DNA of 64,000 bases, taken from positions 1 through 64,000 of the forward strand of contig NZ_BNBB01000032.1 of the NCBI RefSeq assembly GCF_014654615.1, written 5' to 3'. A model generated the notes under the pieces. The model did not search any database. It was not told the origin of the DNA and saw nothing but the letters and a program-made list of their open reading frames with translations. Position numbers and translations under genes: made by a program. Of the stretch, positions 33,677 through 43,542 are shown in pieces; the first letter of the stretch is position 1, and each line of letters opens with the position of its first letter. The stretch comes from Streptosporangium violaceochromogenes. Its GTDB lineage: Bacteria; Actinomycetota; Actinomycetes; Streptosporangiales; Streptosporangiaceae.

Positions 33677-36538
33677 ATGTTCTCCCTAGCCCGGGGAACA
33701 CCTCATGGCGTGATCAATCCGCCGGAGTGCAGCGTGGTCGTCATCACCTACGACGACGCCGCGCGGCTGCCCCGGGCTGTGCGGTCCGTGCTGGGGCAGT
33801 CGCTGCGCGCCGTCGAGGTGATCGTCGTGGACGACGCGGGCACCGACGGCACCGAACGGGTGGTGCGAAGGCTCCAGCGGGAGGACCGAAGGGTCCGCTA
33901 CCTGCGGCGGGAGGTCAACAGCGGCGGCTGCGGGGCGCCCAGGAACGACGGGGTGGCGGCGGCCCGCGCGCCGTACGTCATGTTCCTCGACAGCGACGAC
34001 GAGCTGCCCCGGCACGCCTGCAAGGGCATGCTGCTGGAGATCGAGAGGACCAGGGCCGACTTCGTCACCGGGCAGATCTCACGGCTGTACGAGTGGAACG
34101 GCACGACCCGGCGCTACTACCCCCACCTGTTCGCCCGCCGCAGAACCGTCGAGGGGATCGCGCGCGAGCCCGAGATGTTCCTCGACTCCTTCAGCACCAA
34201 CAAGCTCTACCGGGCCGAGCTGCTCCGGCGGCTGCCGTTCCGGGAGGACCTGCACTATGAGGACCACGTCTTCAGCGCCGAGCTCTACTGCGCCGCCCGG
34301 CGGTTCGCCGTGGTGCCCTGGGTCGTCTACCTGTGGCACCGGGCCGCGCGCGGAGACCGTTTCCGGCCGTCGATCTCCCTGGACATCGGGGAGATGGACA
34401 ACGTCCGGCACCGCGTCCTGGCGGCCCGGTTGAGCGACGACGTACTGCGCCGCAACGGCCTGGAGCACCTGGTGGCCGAACGGCAGCGCCGGTTCCTCCG
34501 GCAGGACCTGCGGGTCTACCTCGACCCGCTGCCGGCGCGCGGTCCGGCCTGGACCGAGGAGTTCGCCGCGCTCGTCCGCCCCTACCTCGCGGAGCTGGAC
34601 CCGGCGGCGTTCGAGCCGGTCGACCCGGTCGTCCGGGTCTGCTGCCGCCTCATCCTCGACGGCCGGACCGAGGAACTGACGGTCGCCGCCCGCTCCCTCG
34701 GCGAGCCGAAGGCCCCTCCGCGCCTCGCCGTACGGGAGAGGGGCCGGACCTACTGGGGCACCGCCCCGGCCGAGGGGATGGACATCACCGCGCTGGGGCA
34801 GGCCGAGCTTCCCTTCGGCGCGAGCCGCCTCCGCCACGAGGCGGCCTTCGCCGCCGAGGGCACGCGGATCAGGCTGACGGTCCGGACCTACGACCCGTTC
34901 GGGGTGCTGGCCGCCGCCCCCGGATGGAAGGCGTTCGCCCGGTTCGGGGACCACCGGGTGGTGCTGGAACCGCGCGAGCAGGACGACGGCAGCCACCTCG
35001 GCGAGGTGACCGTCGAGCGCGCCGCGCTGCGGCAGGGCCGGTTCGGCCACGACAGCCACTACGACCCGGTGATCACGATCGTCCGCGCCGACGGCCGGGC
35101 CACCTCCGACCGGCTCCTGGTCGACCCCACCGCCGCGCCGGTCACGATTCCCCTCCCCTGGCACGAGGTCACGCTCGGCCCCCAGGGGCGGGCCGCGTTC
35201 CTTCGGGTACGGCGGCGGCGCAAGGGACTGCTCGGGCGCCTGGCCCCCGGGCTGGGCCGGATCCGCGCCGCCCTGGTACGGCGGCTGGGCTCCCCCGCCC
35301 TGAAGCTCCGCGTCTACCGGGGTCTGATCAGGGTCGTCCCGGTCCGCGACGACCTGATCCTGTTCGAGTCCGACGTCGGCGCCGGGTGCACCGGCAGCCC
35401 GCGCGCCGTCTACGAGGAGCTCCGGCGGCGGCGGGCGCCGTTCGAGATGGTCTGGTCACTCGCGCCCGGCCGGCGCGGCCTCCCTCCCGGGGCCCGGCGG
35501 GTGCGGCGGATGAGCTGGCGTTACGTGTGGACCATGGCCAGGGCGGGGTACTGGGTGGACAGCCACGGCCTGCCGCTGGCCTTCCCCAAGCCCGCGAGGA
35601 CCCGCTATCTGCAGACCTGGCACGGTCAAGGGCTCAAGACGGTCGGGTTCGACGCCCCCGACCTGCGCGCCGACGCCACCGGGCCGAGGACGCGCTGGCG
35701 GGAGGCCGTGGCGCGGTGGGACGCGCTGGTCGCGCCGAGCGCCGAGTTCGAACGGATCTTCCTGCCGGCCAACGGGTACGGGGGGCCGCTGCTGCGGTAC
35801 GGCTCGCCCCGGTGCGACGTGCTCGTCAACGGCGACGAGGAGGCGGCACGGCGGGCGCGGGAGGAACTGGAGATCCCGCCGGGCGTCAAGGTGCTGCTGT
35901 ACGCGCCCACCTACCGGGATCGGGCCAAGTTCTCCGGCCGGTCGATCCGGGCCGACCTGGACATGATGGCCGGGGCGCTCGCCGGCGACTGGACGGTGAT
36001 CCTGCGGCCCCACCCGGTCGAGCGCTACACGGTGCCCGAGCACCTGCGGGGCTTCGTCCGCCCGGCGGGGGCGTACCCGGAGGTCAACGACCTGATGCTG
36101 GCCTCGGACGCGCTGCTGACCGACTACTCGTCCTTGATGTGCGACTACGCGGTGACCGGCCGGCCGATGCTGTTCCTGATCGACGACTGGGAGGAGTACC
36201 GGCGCCGGGAGCGGGGCGCCCACCACGACCTGCCCGCCGTCGCCCCCGGCCCCTGCCTGACCACCACCGAGGAGCTGATCCGCGCCCTGCTCGACCTCGA
36301 CGGCCTGGCCGCGCCGTACGCCGCCCGGTACACCGCGTTCCGGAGGCTGTGGTGCTCGCGGGAGAGGGGGAACGCCGCGGCCGGGGTGGTGGACGCCTTC
36401 TTCGGTGCCGGTGCCGGTGCCGGTGCGGGTGCCGGCGCGGGTGGGGAGGGGGGCGGGGGCGGGGTGACCGTGCGGACCAGACCGCTTCCGGCCGGGCGGG
36501 GCCACGTGCCCGCCGTCGCGCCGCCGGGGCGGCGATGA
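33677..36538 (+). CDS. Bifunctional GT2 glycosyltransferase / CDP-glycerol glycerophosphotransferase-like
   Basis: A 953-residue fusion. Residues ~15-330 are a GT-A family 2 domain (CSVVVITYDDAARLPRAVRS, VVDDAGTDGTE, the DXD-type FLDSDDELP). After a ~200-residue beta-rich linker, residues ~550-930 are a TagB/TagF-type domain (YLQTWHGQGLK, LLYAPTYRD, LTDYSSLMCDY). It probably adds a sugar and a glycerol- or ribitol-phosphate unit to a wall polymer. The extreme C-terminus is a Gly-Ala run encoded by a GGTGCC microsatellite. The ATG at 33677 has only a weak ribosome site; GTG 33710 is an alternative. The stop overlaps the GT4 start. Confidence 0.85.
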   Translation: MFSLARGTPHGVINPPECSVVVITYDDAARLPRAVRSVLGQSLRAVEVIVVDDAGTDGTERVVRRLQREDRRVRYLRREVNSGGCGAPRNDGVAAARAPYVMFLDSDDELPRHACKGMLLEIERTRADFVTGQISRLYEWNGTTRRYYPHLFARRRTVEGIAREPEMFLDSFSTNKLYRAELLRRLPFREDLHYEDHVFSAELYCAARRFAVVPWVVYLWHRAARGDRFRPSISLDIGEMDNVRHRVLAARLSDDVLRRNGLEHLVAERQRRFLRQDLRVYLDPLPARGPAWTEEFAALVRPYLAELDPAAFEPVDPVVRVCCRLILDGRTEELTVAARSLGEPKAPPRLAVRERGRTYWGTAPAEGMDITALGQAELPFGASRLRHEAAFAAEGTRIRLTVRTYDPFGVLAAAPGWKAFARFGDHRVVLEPREQDDGSHLGEVTVERAALRQGRFGHDSHYDPVITIVRADGRATSDRLLVDPTAAPVTIPLPWHEVTLGPQGRAAFLRVRRRRKGLLGRLAPGLGRIRAALVRRLGSPALKLRVYRGLIRVVPVRDDLILFESDVGAGCTGSPRAVYEELRRRRAPFEMVWSLAPGRRGLPPGARRVRRMSWRYVWTMARAGYWVDSHGLPLAFPKPARTRYLQTWHGQGLKTVGFDAPDLRADATGPRTRWREAVARWDALVAPSAEFERIFLPANGYGGPLLRYGSPRCDVLVNGDEEAARRAREELEIPPGVKVLLYAPTYRDRAKFSGRSIRADLDMMAGALAGDWTVILRPHPVERYTVPEHLRGFVRPAGAYPEVNDLMLASDALLTDYSSLMCDYAVTGRPMLFLIDDWEEYRRRERGAHHDLPAVAPGPCLTTTEELIRALLDLDGLAAPYAARYTAFRRLWCSRERGNAAAGVVDAFFGAGAGAGAGAGAGGEGGGGGVTVRTRPLPAGRGHVPAVAPPGRR
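36403..36441 (+). repeat. GGTGCC hexanucleotide microsatellite
   Basis: About six copies of GGTGCC/GGTGCG in tandem, in frame near the end of the GT2/CGT gene, encoding alternating Gly-Ala. Slippage here would change the linker length without a frameshift, since the unit is six bases. Confidence 0.7.
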
Positions 36539-37671
36539 GCGGTCGGCCGGGCTCCGTCCTGTTCGCCTGCCTGGACGCCGACACGCTCGGCGGGATCCAG
36601 CAGGTGACCCACACCGTGGCCCAGGGGCTGGCGGAGCGGGGATACGACGTGCACGTTCTCGGGCTGCACCGGGCGAGGAGCCCGTTCCGCTACGTCGAGC
36701 GGCCCGCCTACCGGCGTCACGTGATCCACCGCCGCCCCGTGGGCCCGCTCTCCCCGGCGGGCCGGCTCCGGGAGCGCCTGGCGGCCGGGCGGCTGCTGCG
36801 GACTTTGGGGCCGGGTTTCGCGGTGCTCACCTCCCCTGGCGTGGTCCCCCGGCTCGCGGGCCTGCTGCCCGCGCGCCTGCTGCCCGTCGGGCAGTACCAC
36901 GGCTCCTACGAGCACGCGCGGGGCTCCTGGCACCTGGGCGCGATCCGGCGGCACTACGGCGCCCTGGAGAGGGCGGTGTTCCTCAGCGAGGACGACGCGT
37001 GGCTGTTCTCCGAGCACGCGCTGCTCCCCAACACCTGGGCGATCCCGAACCCGCTGCCCGGCTGGCCTCCGCGGACCGCCGCGCTGACCGGCCGCCGGGT
37101 GCTCGGGGTCGGCAGGCTGGAGGGCGTCAAACGGTTCGACCGGCTGATCTCGGCCTTCGCCGGGGCCCTCCGCGCGCTGAGCGGCGCGGAGGGAGCCTCG
37201 GGCGCCGCCTCCCCGGGCGACGGCTGGGAGCTGTGGCTGATCGGGGAGGGCGCCGAGGTGGAGAGGCTCCGCGCGCACGCCCGGGCGTGCGGGGTGGAGG
37301 ACCGGGTGGTGTTCCGCGGCGCCTCCTCCCCGGCCGAGATGGGCCGCGAGTATCTCGCCGGCTCGGTGATCGGGCTGTCCAGCGAGCACGAGGGGCTGCC
37401 CCTGGTGCTCGGCGAGGCCGCCTCCTACGGCGTGCCGCCGGTGGCGTTCGACGTGTCGGGCGGGGTGCGGTCGCTGGTCCTCGACGGGCGGAGCGGGCTG
37501 CTCGCGCCCCCGGGCGACGTACCGGCCCTCGCGGCGGCGCTGGCCGGCCTGATGGGCTCGGAGCGGGAGCGGCGGCGCCTGGGGGCCGCCGCTCGCGCCC
37601 GCGTCGAGGCGTTCCGGCCGGAGCGGGTGCTGGACCGCTGGGAGGAGTTGTTCACGCAGGTCACCCGCTGA
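36535..37671 (+). CDS. GT4 family glycosyltransferase
   Basis: A 378-residue GT-B enzyme. The N-terminal acceptor half has FACLDADTLGGIQQVTHTVA. The C-terminal nucleotide-sugar half has VGRLEGVKRFDRLISAF and the E-x7-E motif region SSEHEGLPLVLGEAASYG. It probably adds a hexose or GlcNAc residue to the wall glycopolymer. The ATG at 36535 overlaps the previous stop. The 3' end overlaps the convergent sulfotransferase gene by 11 nt, so the two transcripts collide. Confidence 0.88.
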   Translation: MSGRPGSVLFACLDADTLGGIQQVTHTVAQGLAERGYDVHVLGLHRARSPFRYVERPAYRRHVIHRRPVGPLSPAGRLRERLAAGRLLRTLGPGFAVLTSPGVVPRLAGLLPARLLPVGQYHGSYEHARGSWHLGAIRRHYGALERAVFLSEDDAWLFSEHALLPNTWAIPNPLPGWPPRTAALTGRRVLGVGRLEGVKRFDRLISAFAGALRALSGAEGASGAASPGDGWELWLIGEGAEVERLRAHARACGVEDRVVFRGASSPAEMGREYLAGSVIGLSSEHEGLPLVLGEAASYGVPPVAFDVSGGVRSLVLDGRSGLLAPPGDVPALAAALAGLMGSERERRRLGAAARARVEAFRPERVLDRWEELFTQVTR

Positions 37672-38707
37672 CCCCGGCCGGCTCGTTGCGCGGAAGGGGA
37701 ACCCCCGCCAGCACGAGCTGGCCCGAGGTGAGCCGGGCGCCGAGGGGGTTGGGCTCGCGCAACCGTACCAGCCGGTCGAAGGCGACCCGCTTGACCCGGG
37801 AGAGCTTGCGCTTGGCCGCGGTCCGCTCGTAGGCGACCATCCGCGAGGTCTCGACCTTGGGCGCGCCGCTCAGCTCGTAGCCGTAGGCGCACAGCCGGTC
37901 GCCGAGGACGCTCTCGCACAGCGAGATCTCCCAGGGGTCGAGCCGCTCACGCCAGGTGCCGGACCGCGCGGTGGTCACCTCCTCGCGGGTGCGCGCGTGC
38001 CAGAACTTGTGCGCGGGGCAGGCGACCTCGGCCACCCGCCGGGGCTCGCACATGGCCGGGTCGAAGTCCTCGCCGAGGAAGTCGCACAGTCTGCGCAGGT
38101 GCGCCTCGGGGGCGGTCGTCAGGTCCTCGTAGCGCAGCTCGTGGTAGCTGCCCTCCGGGAGCTTCGGCGCGCCGTACCGGGCGAAGTCGACGGCCTCGGC
38201 CCAGGCGGAGACGGCGCTGTAGACGCTCCCGCTGTACCAGGGCATCTCCTTCAGGGAGGCCACGCAGTCGCGGCCGTCCCTGATCAGGTGGACGAACTGC
38301 GCGTCGGGGAAGAGCCGCAGCAGCACGTCGATGCTCTGGAAGTAGGAGGGCCGCTTGTCCCCCCAGCGCGGCTTGCCGTGCTGTTCGGCGTAGGAGCGGA
38401 GCACGATGCCCAGCGCCGAGCCGAGCGTCGGCGGCCCGGCGACGATCTGCCTGACCACCTCCTCGGCGTCCAGCCGCAGCTCGTGGAAGCGCGACTGGCG
38501 GCGGTTGACCACCCACTCGGCCAGCTCCCTGCGGCGTGCCGGGTCGTTGAGGTCGCCGAAGTGCAGCCGCCGCTGGTAGGCGGCGACCATGAACCGGGTC
38601 TCCGGGGGAATCGCGATACGGGCGTGGGCGTGCAGCATGAGCTGCAGCATCGTCGTCCCCGACCTGGGGCAGCCCACGATGAAGATCGGTCGGTCGGCCT
38701 GCCGCAT
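37661..38707 (-). CDS. PAPS-dependent sulfotransferase, copy 1
   Basis: A 348-residue cytosolic-type sulfotransferase. The 5'-phosphosulfate loop IVGCPRSGTTMLQ lies at residues ~10-22 and the 3'-phosphate motif LIRDGRDCVASLKEMPW at ~140-156. Between them PPETRFM and GDKRPSYFQSID fit the Sulfotransfer_3 family. It transfers sulfate from PAPS to a sugar or lipid hydroxyl. It is a close tandem paralog of the next gene, with 4 nt between them. Confidence 0.88.
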   Translation of the reverse strand: MRQADRPIFIVGCPRSGTTMLQLMLHAHARIAIPPETRFMVAAYQRRLHFGDLNDPARRRELAEWVVNRRQSRFHELRLDAEEVVRQIVAGPPTLGSALGIVLRSYAEQHGKPRWGDKRPSYFQSIDVLLRLFPDAQFVHLIRDGRDCVASLKEMPWYSGSVYSAVSAWAEAVDFARYGAPKLPEGSYHELRYEDLTTAPEAHLRRLCDFLGEDFDPAMCEPRRVAEVACPAHKFWHARTREEVTTARSGTWRERLDPWEISLCESVLGDRLCAYGYELSGAPKVETSRMVAYERTAAKRKLSRVKRVAFDRLVRLREPNPLGARLTSGQLVLAGVPLPRNEPAGVSG

Positions 38708-38711
38708 CGTC

Positions 38712-39722
38712 TCAGACCTTCGCCAGCTCGCCGAGCTGCCGGGTGGTGAGCTGCGCGGCCACGGGGCCGGGCTCGCGGAACCGGTTCAGGCGGTCGCGCA
38801 GGGCCTTGCGCCGCCGCGCCCAGCGCCGCTTGGAGGCCGCCGCGGCGCAGGCGTCGACATGGGCCCTGGGGGCCTTGGGGGCGCCGCTCAGCTCGTAGCC
38901 GTTGGCGGTCAGCCGCCCCGCCAGCACGGTCTCGCAGACCGCGATCTCCCACGGCTCCAGCCTCGCCTTCCACGAGCCGGTCCTGGCGGTGGTCACGTCG
39001 CCGTGGGTGTTGCTGTGCCAGACCTTGTGCTCGGGGATGGCCATCCGGGCCACGTGGTACGGCTCGCTCATCGCCGGGTCGTACTCCTCGCCGAGGAAGT
39101 CGCACAGCTTGCCCAGCTCGGTCTCGGGGTAGGCGGTCAGGTCCTCGTAACGCAGCTCGTAGTAGCTGTCGGCCGGCAGGTTCCTGGCGTGCCGGCGGCC
39201 GTAGTCGACGGCCTCGGCCCAGTTGGTCACCGCGTGGAAGATGTCCTTGGTGTACCAGGGCATCTCCTTCAGGGAGGCCACACAGTCGCGGCCGTCCCTG
39301 ATCAGGTGGACGAACTGCGCGTCGGGGAAGAGCCGCAGCAGCAGGTCGACGTGGTGGTAGTAGCTCGGGCGCTTGTCGCCCCAGCGGGACTTGCCGTACT
39401 GCTCGGCGTAGGAGCGGAACACGATGCCCAGCGCCGAGCCGAGCGTCGGAGGCCCGGCGACGATGTCCTCGACCACCTTCTCCCCCTCCAGCCTGAGCTC
39501 CTTGAACTTGCTGTCCTTGTCGCTCACGATCCACCGGCCCAGCCTGCGCCGGTTTCCCTGCTCGCGCAGGTCGCCGAAGACGAACCGGCGGTAGTAGCCG
39601 GGCACCACGAAGCGTGTCTCCGGCGGCACCGCGATGCGCGGGTGAGAGTGCAGCATGAGCTGCAGCATGGTGGTGCCGGAACGCGGACAGCCGATCACGA
39701 AAATCGGTCGGTCGGACTGCAT
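38712..39722 (-). CDS. PAPS-dependent sulfotransferase, copy 2
   Basis: A 336-residue paralog. Its motifs VIGCPRSGTTMLQ, GDKRPSYYHHVD and LIRDGRDCVASLKEMPW are almost identical to copy 1, as are long runs of DNA (for example near 38270 and 39290). The acceptor-side regions differ, so the two may sulfate different positions. An island with two sulfotransferases and teichoic-acid-type polymerases suggests sulfated wall polymer (inference). Confidence 0.88.
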   Translation of the reverse strand: MQSDRPIFVIGCPRSGTTMLQLMLHSHPRIAVPPETRFVVPGYYRRFVFGDLREQGNRRRLGRWIVSDKDSKFKELRLEGEKVVEDIVAGPPTLGSALGIVFRSYAEQYGKSRWGDKRPSYYHHVDLLLRLFPDAQFVHLIRDGRDCVASLKEMPWYTKDIFHAVTNWAEAVDYGRRHARNLPADSYYELRYEDLTAYPETELGKLCDFLGEEYDPAMSEPYHVARMAIPEHKVWHSNTHGDVTTARTGSWKARLEPWEIAVCETVLAGRLTANGYELSGAPKAPRAHVDACAAAASKRRWARRRKALRDRLNRFREPGPVAAQLTTRQLGELAKV

Positions 39723-39746
39723 GACAACAACCCCCGTAAAAGAAGA

Positions 39747-40604
39747 TCAAACAGGTACGCGCTGCGGGCTCTCCGAGCGAGGTACGGCAGGCGTGGCCCG
39801 GGCGAAAAGCCACATTCGGTAGATCAGGACGATTTCATTCAGCAGGAGCAGGACTCCCGCCCCGGTCGCGATGGGGACGAGCGCCGCGGACCCGATCAGC
39901 GGGCCGACCACGAACACGGCGGCGTGGAACTCGATGCCGCTGATCAGGTGGCTGCGCACGCGGTGACGGGCGAGGAACCGGCCCGCCCTGCGGCGCAGGG
40001 GGAGCCTCCGGAGCGGGCGCCGGTCCGGGGAGACGGCATCGGGCGGGTACCGGTCCGGGGAGGGGACGCCGGGCGGGCGCTCTGGCCGGTTCTCCCTGAC
40101 CGCCTCGCGGACGCGCTTCATCTGCGGCGCGTTCACGTAGCGGAACAGGTCCAGCACGGCGACCCCCGCGCCGAGCAGGATGAAGGCGATGTCCCCGGTC
40201 TCCCCGTACTGCCCGAAGGCCAGACCGGCCGCGCAGCAGACCACGCGGATGCGGTCGCCCACGTAGTCGAGCCAGAGCCCGAACGCGGTCCCCGTCTCCC
40301 GGAGCCGGGCGATCTTCCCGTCCATGCAGTCGACCGTGAAGCTCACGTAGAACAGCGCGGCCCCCGCCACGAGCTGTCCGGACGCGAAGCAGGCCGCCGC
40401 CGCCAGCCCGAGGACCAGCGACAGACGGGTGAGCCCGTTCGGGGTGACGTCGGTGTGGTTGGCGATGAGAAGCGTGAGCCTGCACGCCACCGGGTCGACC
40501 AGGAAAACCGTCCACCAGGAGTCTTTTCGTTTCCGGGTCGCGTGAACGTCGTTCAACGAATAGGCCCTCATGCCTTCCAGAATGGCCACCCAGAGTGATC
40601 GCAT
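39747..40604 (-). CDS. CDP-alcohol phosphatidyltransferase family membrane protein
   Basis: A 285-residue membrane enzyme. The complete catalytic signature D-x2-DG-x2-AR-x8-G-x3-D-x3-D is present (DCMDGKIAR, then GLWLDYVGD, near residues 90-116). It transfers a phospho-alcohol head group from a CDP-linked donor, making for example a phospholipid or a phosphoinositol-type anchor. A ~50-residue Pro/Arg-rich insert follows at about 165-215. The start is uncertain: 40604 is used, with 40637 and 40571 also possible, none with a good ribosome site. Confidence 0.85.
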   Translation of the reverse strand: MRSLWVAILEGMRAYSLNDVHATRKRKDSWWTVFLVDPVACRLTLLIANHTDVTPNGLTRLSLVLGLAAAACFASGQLVAGAALFYVSFTVDCMDGKIARLRETGTAFGLWLDYVGDRIRVVCCAAGLAFGQYGETGDIAFILLGAGVAVLDLFRYVNAPQMKRVREAVRENRPERPPGVPSPDRYPPDAVSPDRRPLRRLPLRRRAGRFLARHRVRSHLISGIEFHAAVFVVGPLIGSAALVPIATGAGVLLLLNEIVLIYRMWLFARATPAVPRSESPQRVPV

Positions 40605-40658
40605 GCTGACACTCTGGCGGCAAGAGGGGATCTCCATACCGGTTCTTGACCGGCAGCG

Positions 40659-42182
40659 TCACACGGTGGCCCGTGTGCCCGCGCCGCCGCCGCGCGAAAC
40701 GCCGCCCTCCGCGCCGCGCGGACCCCCGCGCCGGGCGGCGTCCCGGCCGGGGGAGCCGGGGGTACGGCCCGGCCCGCCGTACGGCCGCCGCCCGCCCCGC
40801 GCCGGCACCAGGGCCAGCAGGAGGACGGAGACGACCGTCGGGGCGACCATGTAACGGTAAAGCTGGGCGGGGTTGGCCAGCAGCACGCCGAGCTGCTGGC
40901 CCAGGACGAGCGCGGCCACCACCGGCACGGCCCTGTGGCGCCGGACGCCGGCGAGCACCACGGCGTAGGCGAGATAGCACCAGAACGCCCCCCGCCACAG
41001 CAGCCACTCCAGCCAGGGAGCCCTGCTCGCCTCCCTGAAGGCGGTCACGGCCTCGCGCAGCGGGGCCGACAGCGGCCGCGGGGCCAGGATCGGCCGGTAG
41101 GGGCTCACCCTCATCTCCGCGTTCCAGCGCGCCCAGCCGAACAGGTCGTCGGGCACCCCGACGCCGTGGATCGCCGTGCGCGCCGAGAGGCCGGGCCCGC
41201 CGGCGATGTCCCAGGCGATCGCGCCCCGGCAGAGCCGTACGGCGGCCACAAGGGCGGGGGTGCGCCGGACGACCCGCCCCCACAGCGCGACCAGCTCCGC
41301 GTTCTGGGTGTCGGCGGCGGCGGCGAAGCCGGGGCGCTGCGTCGTCGGGTCGGTGGTGTGGCAGTCGGCCGACCGGCGCCAGTGCGACAGGGGCGCCACC
41401 CTGGCCATCACCTCGGTGTCCCGGGGGGTGAACGAGGACCGCGCCCGTTTGAACGCCACCGCGACGTCCCCGTAGGCCGTGGCGTAGGTCAGGCTGGGCG
41501 GGGCGCCCGGGATGCCCAGCGCGGGGAAGACGGCCCCGGTCAGCGTGAAGGCCACGAGCAGCGGCGTCCCGGTCGCCACGAGCAGCCGCCGGCGGATTCC
41601 GGGAAGGAGCCCGACGATGATCGGCGCGGCGATCGCGACGAACAGGAACCCGTTGTTCCGGAAGATCACCATGCCGCACAGCTCCGCCCCGAGCAGCGTG
41701 ACGGCGGCCGTCGTCCGGCGCGCCACCAGCCGGGCGAGGGTGGCCGAGGCCAGCACCGCGCAGACGGTGAACGGCACGTCCTTCCAGATCGTCACCACGA
41801 AGGACCCGGTCGCCGGGATCACCGGGATCGCGACCGCCGCCACCCCGGCCGCGATCGGCCGGGCCCCCAGGTCGCGCAGCGCGCAGGCGGCGTAGGCCAG
41901 CGTCGCGGACATCGCGGCCGTCTGGGCGAGCGTGAGCGCCCCGAGGTCGCCGGTCAGCCGCAACGACAGCCAGACCAGCCCGTCGTAGGCCACCGAATGG
42001 TTGGCCATCCAGTGGCCGGTGGTGACGTGCCAGACGTAGGAGATCGAGTCGTAGCTCATGAGGCCGGGGTAAAAGGCCGCCCACCAGAGCGAGAACAGCG
42101 CCTGGGTGACCAGCAGGACGGCCAGGGGCAGGCGGCGGCCGAGGAGGGCCGAGGCGCTCCTAGCCCGAAGGCGAGCGAACAT
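40659..42182 (-). CDS. Polytopic membrane protein, probable GT-C-like (DUF6020-type)
   Basis: A 507-residue protein with 10-12 transmembrane helices. Near the N-terminus YPGLMSYDSISYVWHVTTGHW and NHSVAYDGLVWLSL resemble a GT-C-like membrane family with an acidic loop after helix one. A second acidic/aromatic loop (TIWKDVPFT) follows. Such proteins may use lipid-linked sugars outside the cell. The C-terminal ~40 residues are basic low complexity. It overlaps the flippase gene by 23 nt. Confidence 0.7.
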   Translation of the reverse strand: MFARLRARSASALLGRRLPLAVLLVTQALFSLWWAAFYPGLMSYDSISYVWHVTTGHWMANHSVAYDGLVWLSLRLTGDLGALTLAQTAAMSATLAYAACALRDLGARPIAAGVAAVAIPVIPATGSFVVTIWKDVPFTVCAVLASATLARLVARRTTAAVTLLGAELCGMVIFRNNGFLFVAIAAPIIVGLLPGIRRRLLVATGTPLLVAFTLTGAVFPALGIPGAPPSLTYATAYGDVAVAFKRARSSFTPRDTEVMARVAPLSHWRRSADCHTTDPTTQRPGFAAAADTQNAELVALWGRVVRRTPALVAAVRLCRGAIAWDIAGGPGLSARTAIHGVGVPDDLFGWARWNAEMRVSPYRPILAPRPLSAPLREAVTAFREASRAPWLEWLLWRGAFWCYLAYAVVLAGVRRHRAVPVVAALVLGQQLGVLLANPAQLYRYMVAPTVVSVLLLALVPARGGRRPYGGPGRTPGSPGRDAARRGGPRGAEGGVSRGGGAGTRATV

Positions 42183-43542
42183 CCTTCTCCCGTGAGGGTG
42201 CGGGGACGGGGGTGGGGGGTCGGCGGGAGGACGGCGGCAACAGCGGCGCCCACGACCGCCGTGATGGCCGCGGTGGCCGTGGCGGCTGTGACGCCCGTGG
42301 TGCCTGTGCCGCGGCGCGCCTCAGGCGCAGGCCGAGCAGGACGGCGACCGCGGCCGAGGAGAGCGTCATGGCCGTCTCGACGCGGGCCACGGCCGGCAGC
42401 GGGAGCAGGCAGCCCGCGCAGAACACCAGCAGGCCGACCGCCCAGCAGGCGGCGTTGAAACGGTGCAGGCCCAGCGCGACGACCCCCGCCTGGAACATCA
42501 GGCAGGCCAGGTGGCAGGTGGCGGCCACGCTCAGCGCCACCAGGTCGAGCGCGCCGACGCCGTACGCGGGGCCGAACACCAGCGCGAGCAGGCGGGGCCC
42601 GGCGACCGCCCCGGCTCCGGCGCAGGCCGCTCCGAGGGCGGTGATCGCGGCCAGCCCCCGCCCCAGCTCGCGGCGGAACAGCGCGCGGTCGCCGAGGGTC
42701 AGCGCCCTGGTCCAGGCCGGGACGAGCACCGCCTGGACGGCCTGGAAGGCGAAGACCGGGACCCGGGCGAGCACCACGGCGGCCAGGAACCGGCCGGCCG
42801 CGTCGCGTTCGGCCGCGTCGGAGAGCGCGGTGACCGCGACCACCGGGAGGTTCGCGACGGCCTGGGCGCACGCCGAGCCGGCGACCAGCCAGCCGAGGTT
42901 GGCCGACAGCTCGCGCCAGGGCGCGGGCGGGCCGGGGCGGAGCGCGGGGCGCGTGCCGGGGAGGGTCAGCGCGACGGCGACGGCCGGGGCCGCGGCCAGG
43001 ACCCAGGCGTACGGCATGGGCGCGGCGCAGCCGAGCAGCCACAGCGCCAGGCAGGCGGCCGTCCGCACACCGCCCTCCGCGCCGAGCTGGCCCGCGTACC
43101 AGGCGTGACCGGCGGTCCCGGCGAAGATCCCCCGGCACAGGTGGGCCGCGGCCATGACGGCGCTCGCCGCGAGTGCGACCGCGAGATAGCCGTGACGGCC
43201 GGAGAAGAGCGCGCCGGCCAGCGCCGGGGCGCAGGCCGCGACCGCGAGGATCAGCGCCAGCGCCGGCAGACCGGCGGCCGCCGAGGCCCGAAGCACCACC
43301 GGGCGGCCCCCCTCCCCGTGCACCGCGCGGCGGGCGAGCGCGCGCCCGAGCTCCTGCTCGAAGGGCAGGAAGCAGCCGATCCCGGCCGTGTAGACGACGG
43401 TCCAGAGCGTGGCGAGGTCGCCGAAGGCGACCGGGCCGACGGCGCGGGCCGCGACGACCAGGTAGACCAGGCCCGACACCCCCAGCAGCGCCAGCCCCAC
43501 CGCGACCGTCGGCGAGCCCGACGCGCTGCCTCCCCGTGTCAC
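42160..43542 (-). CDS. Wzx/MATE-like polysaccharide flippase
   Basis: A 460-residue integral membrane protein with about twelve hydrophobic helices (VAVGLALLGVSGLVYLVVAA, FGDLATLWTVVYTAGIGCF) typical of the polysaccharide-transporter/MOP superfamily. It likely flips undecaprenyl- or lipid-linked repeat units across the membrane. The GTG start overlaps the DUF2304 stop (GTGA). The C-terminal ~50 residues are Pro/Arg/Ser-rich. Confidence 0.82.
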   Translation of the reverse strand: MTRGGSASGSPTVAVGLALLGVSGLVYLVVAARAVGPVAFGDLATLWTVVYTAGIGCFLPFEQELGRALARRAVHGEGGRPVVLRASAAAGLPALALILAVAACAPALAGALFSGRHGYLAVALAASAVMAAAHLCRGIFAGTAGHAWYAGQLGAEGGVRTAACLALWLLGCAAPMPYAWVLAAAPAVAVALTLPGTRPALRPGPPAPWRELSANLGWLVAGSACAQAVANLPVVAVTALSDAAERDAAGRFLAAVVLARVPVFAFQAVQAVLVPAWTRALTLGDRALFRRELGRGLAAITALGAACAGAGAVAGPRLLALVFGPAYGVGALDLVALSVAATCHLACLMFQAGVVALGLHRFNAACWAVGLLVFCAGCLLPLPAVARVETAMTLSSAAVAVLLGLRLRRAAAQAPRASQPPRPPRPSRRSWAPLLPPSSRRPPTPVPAPSREKDVRSPSG

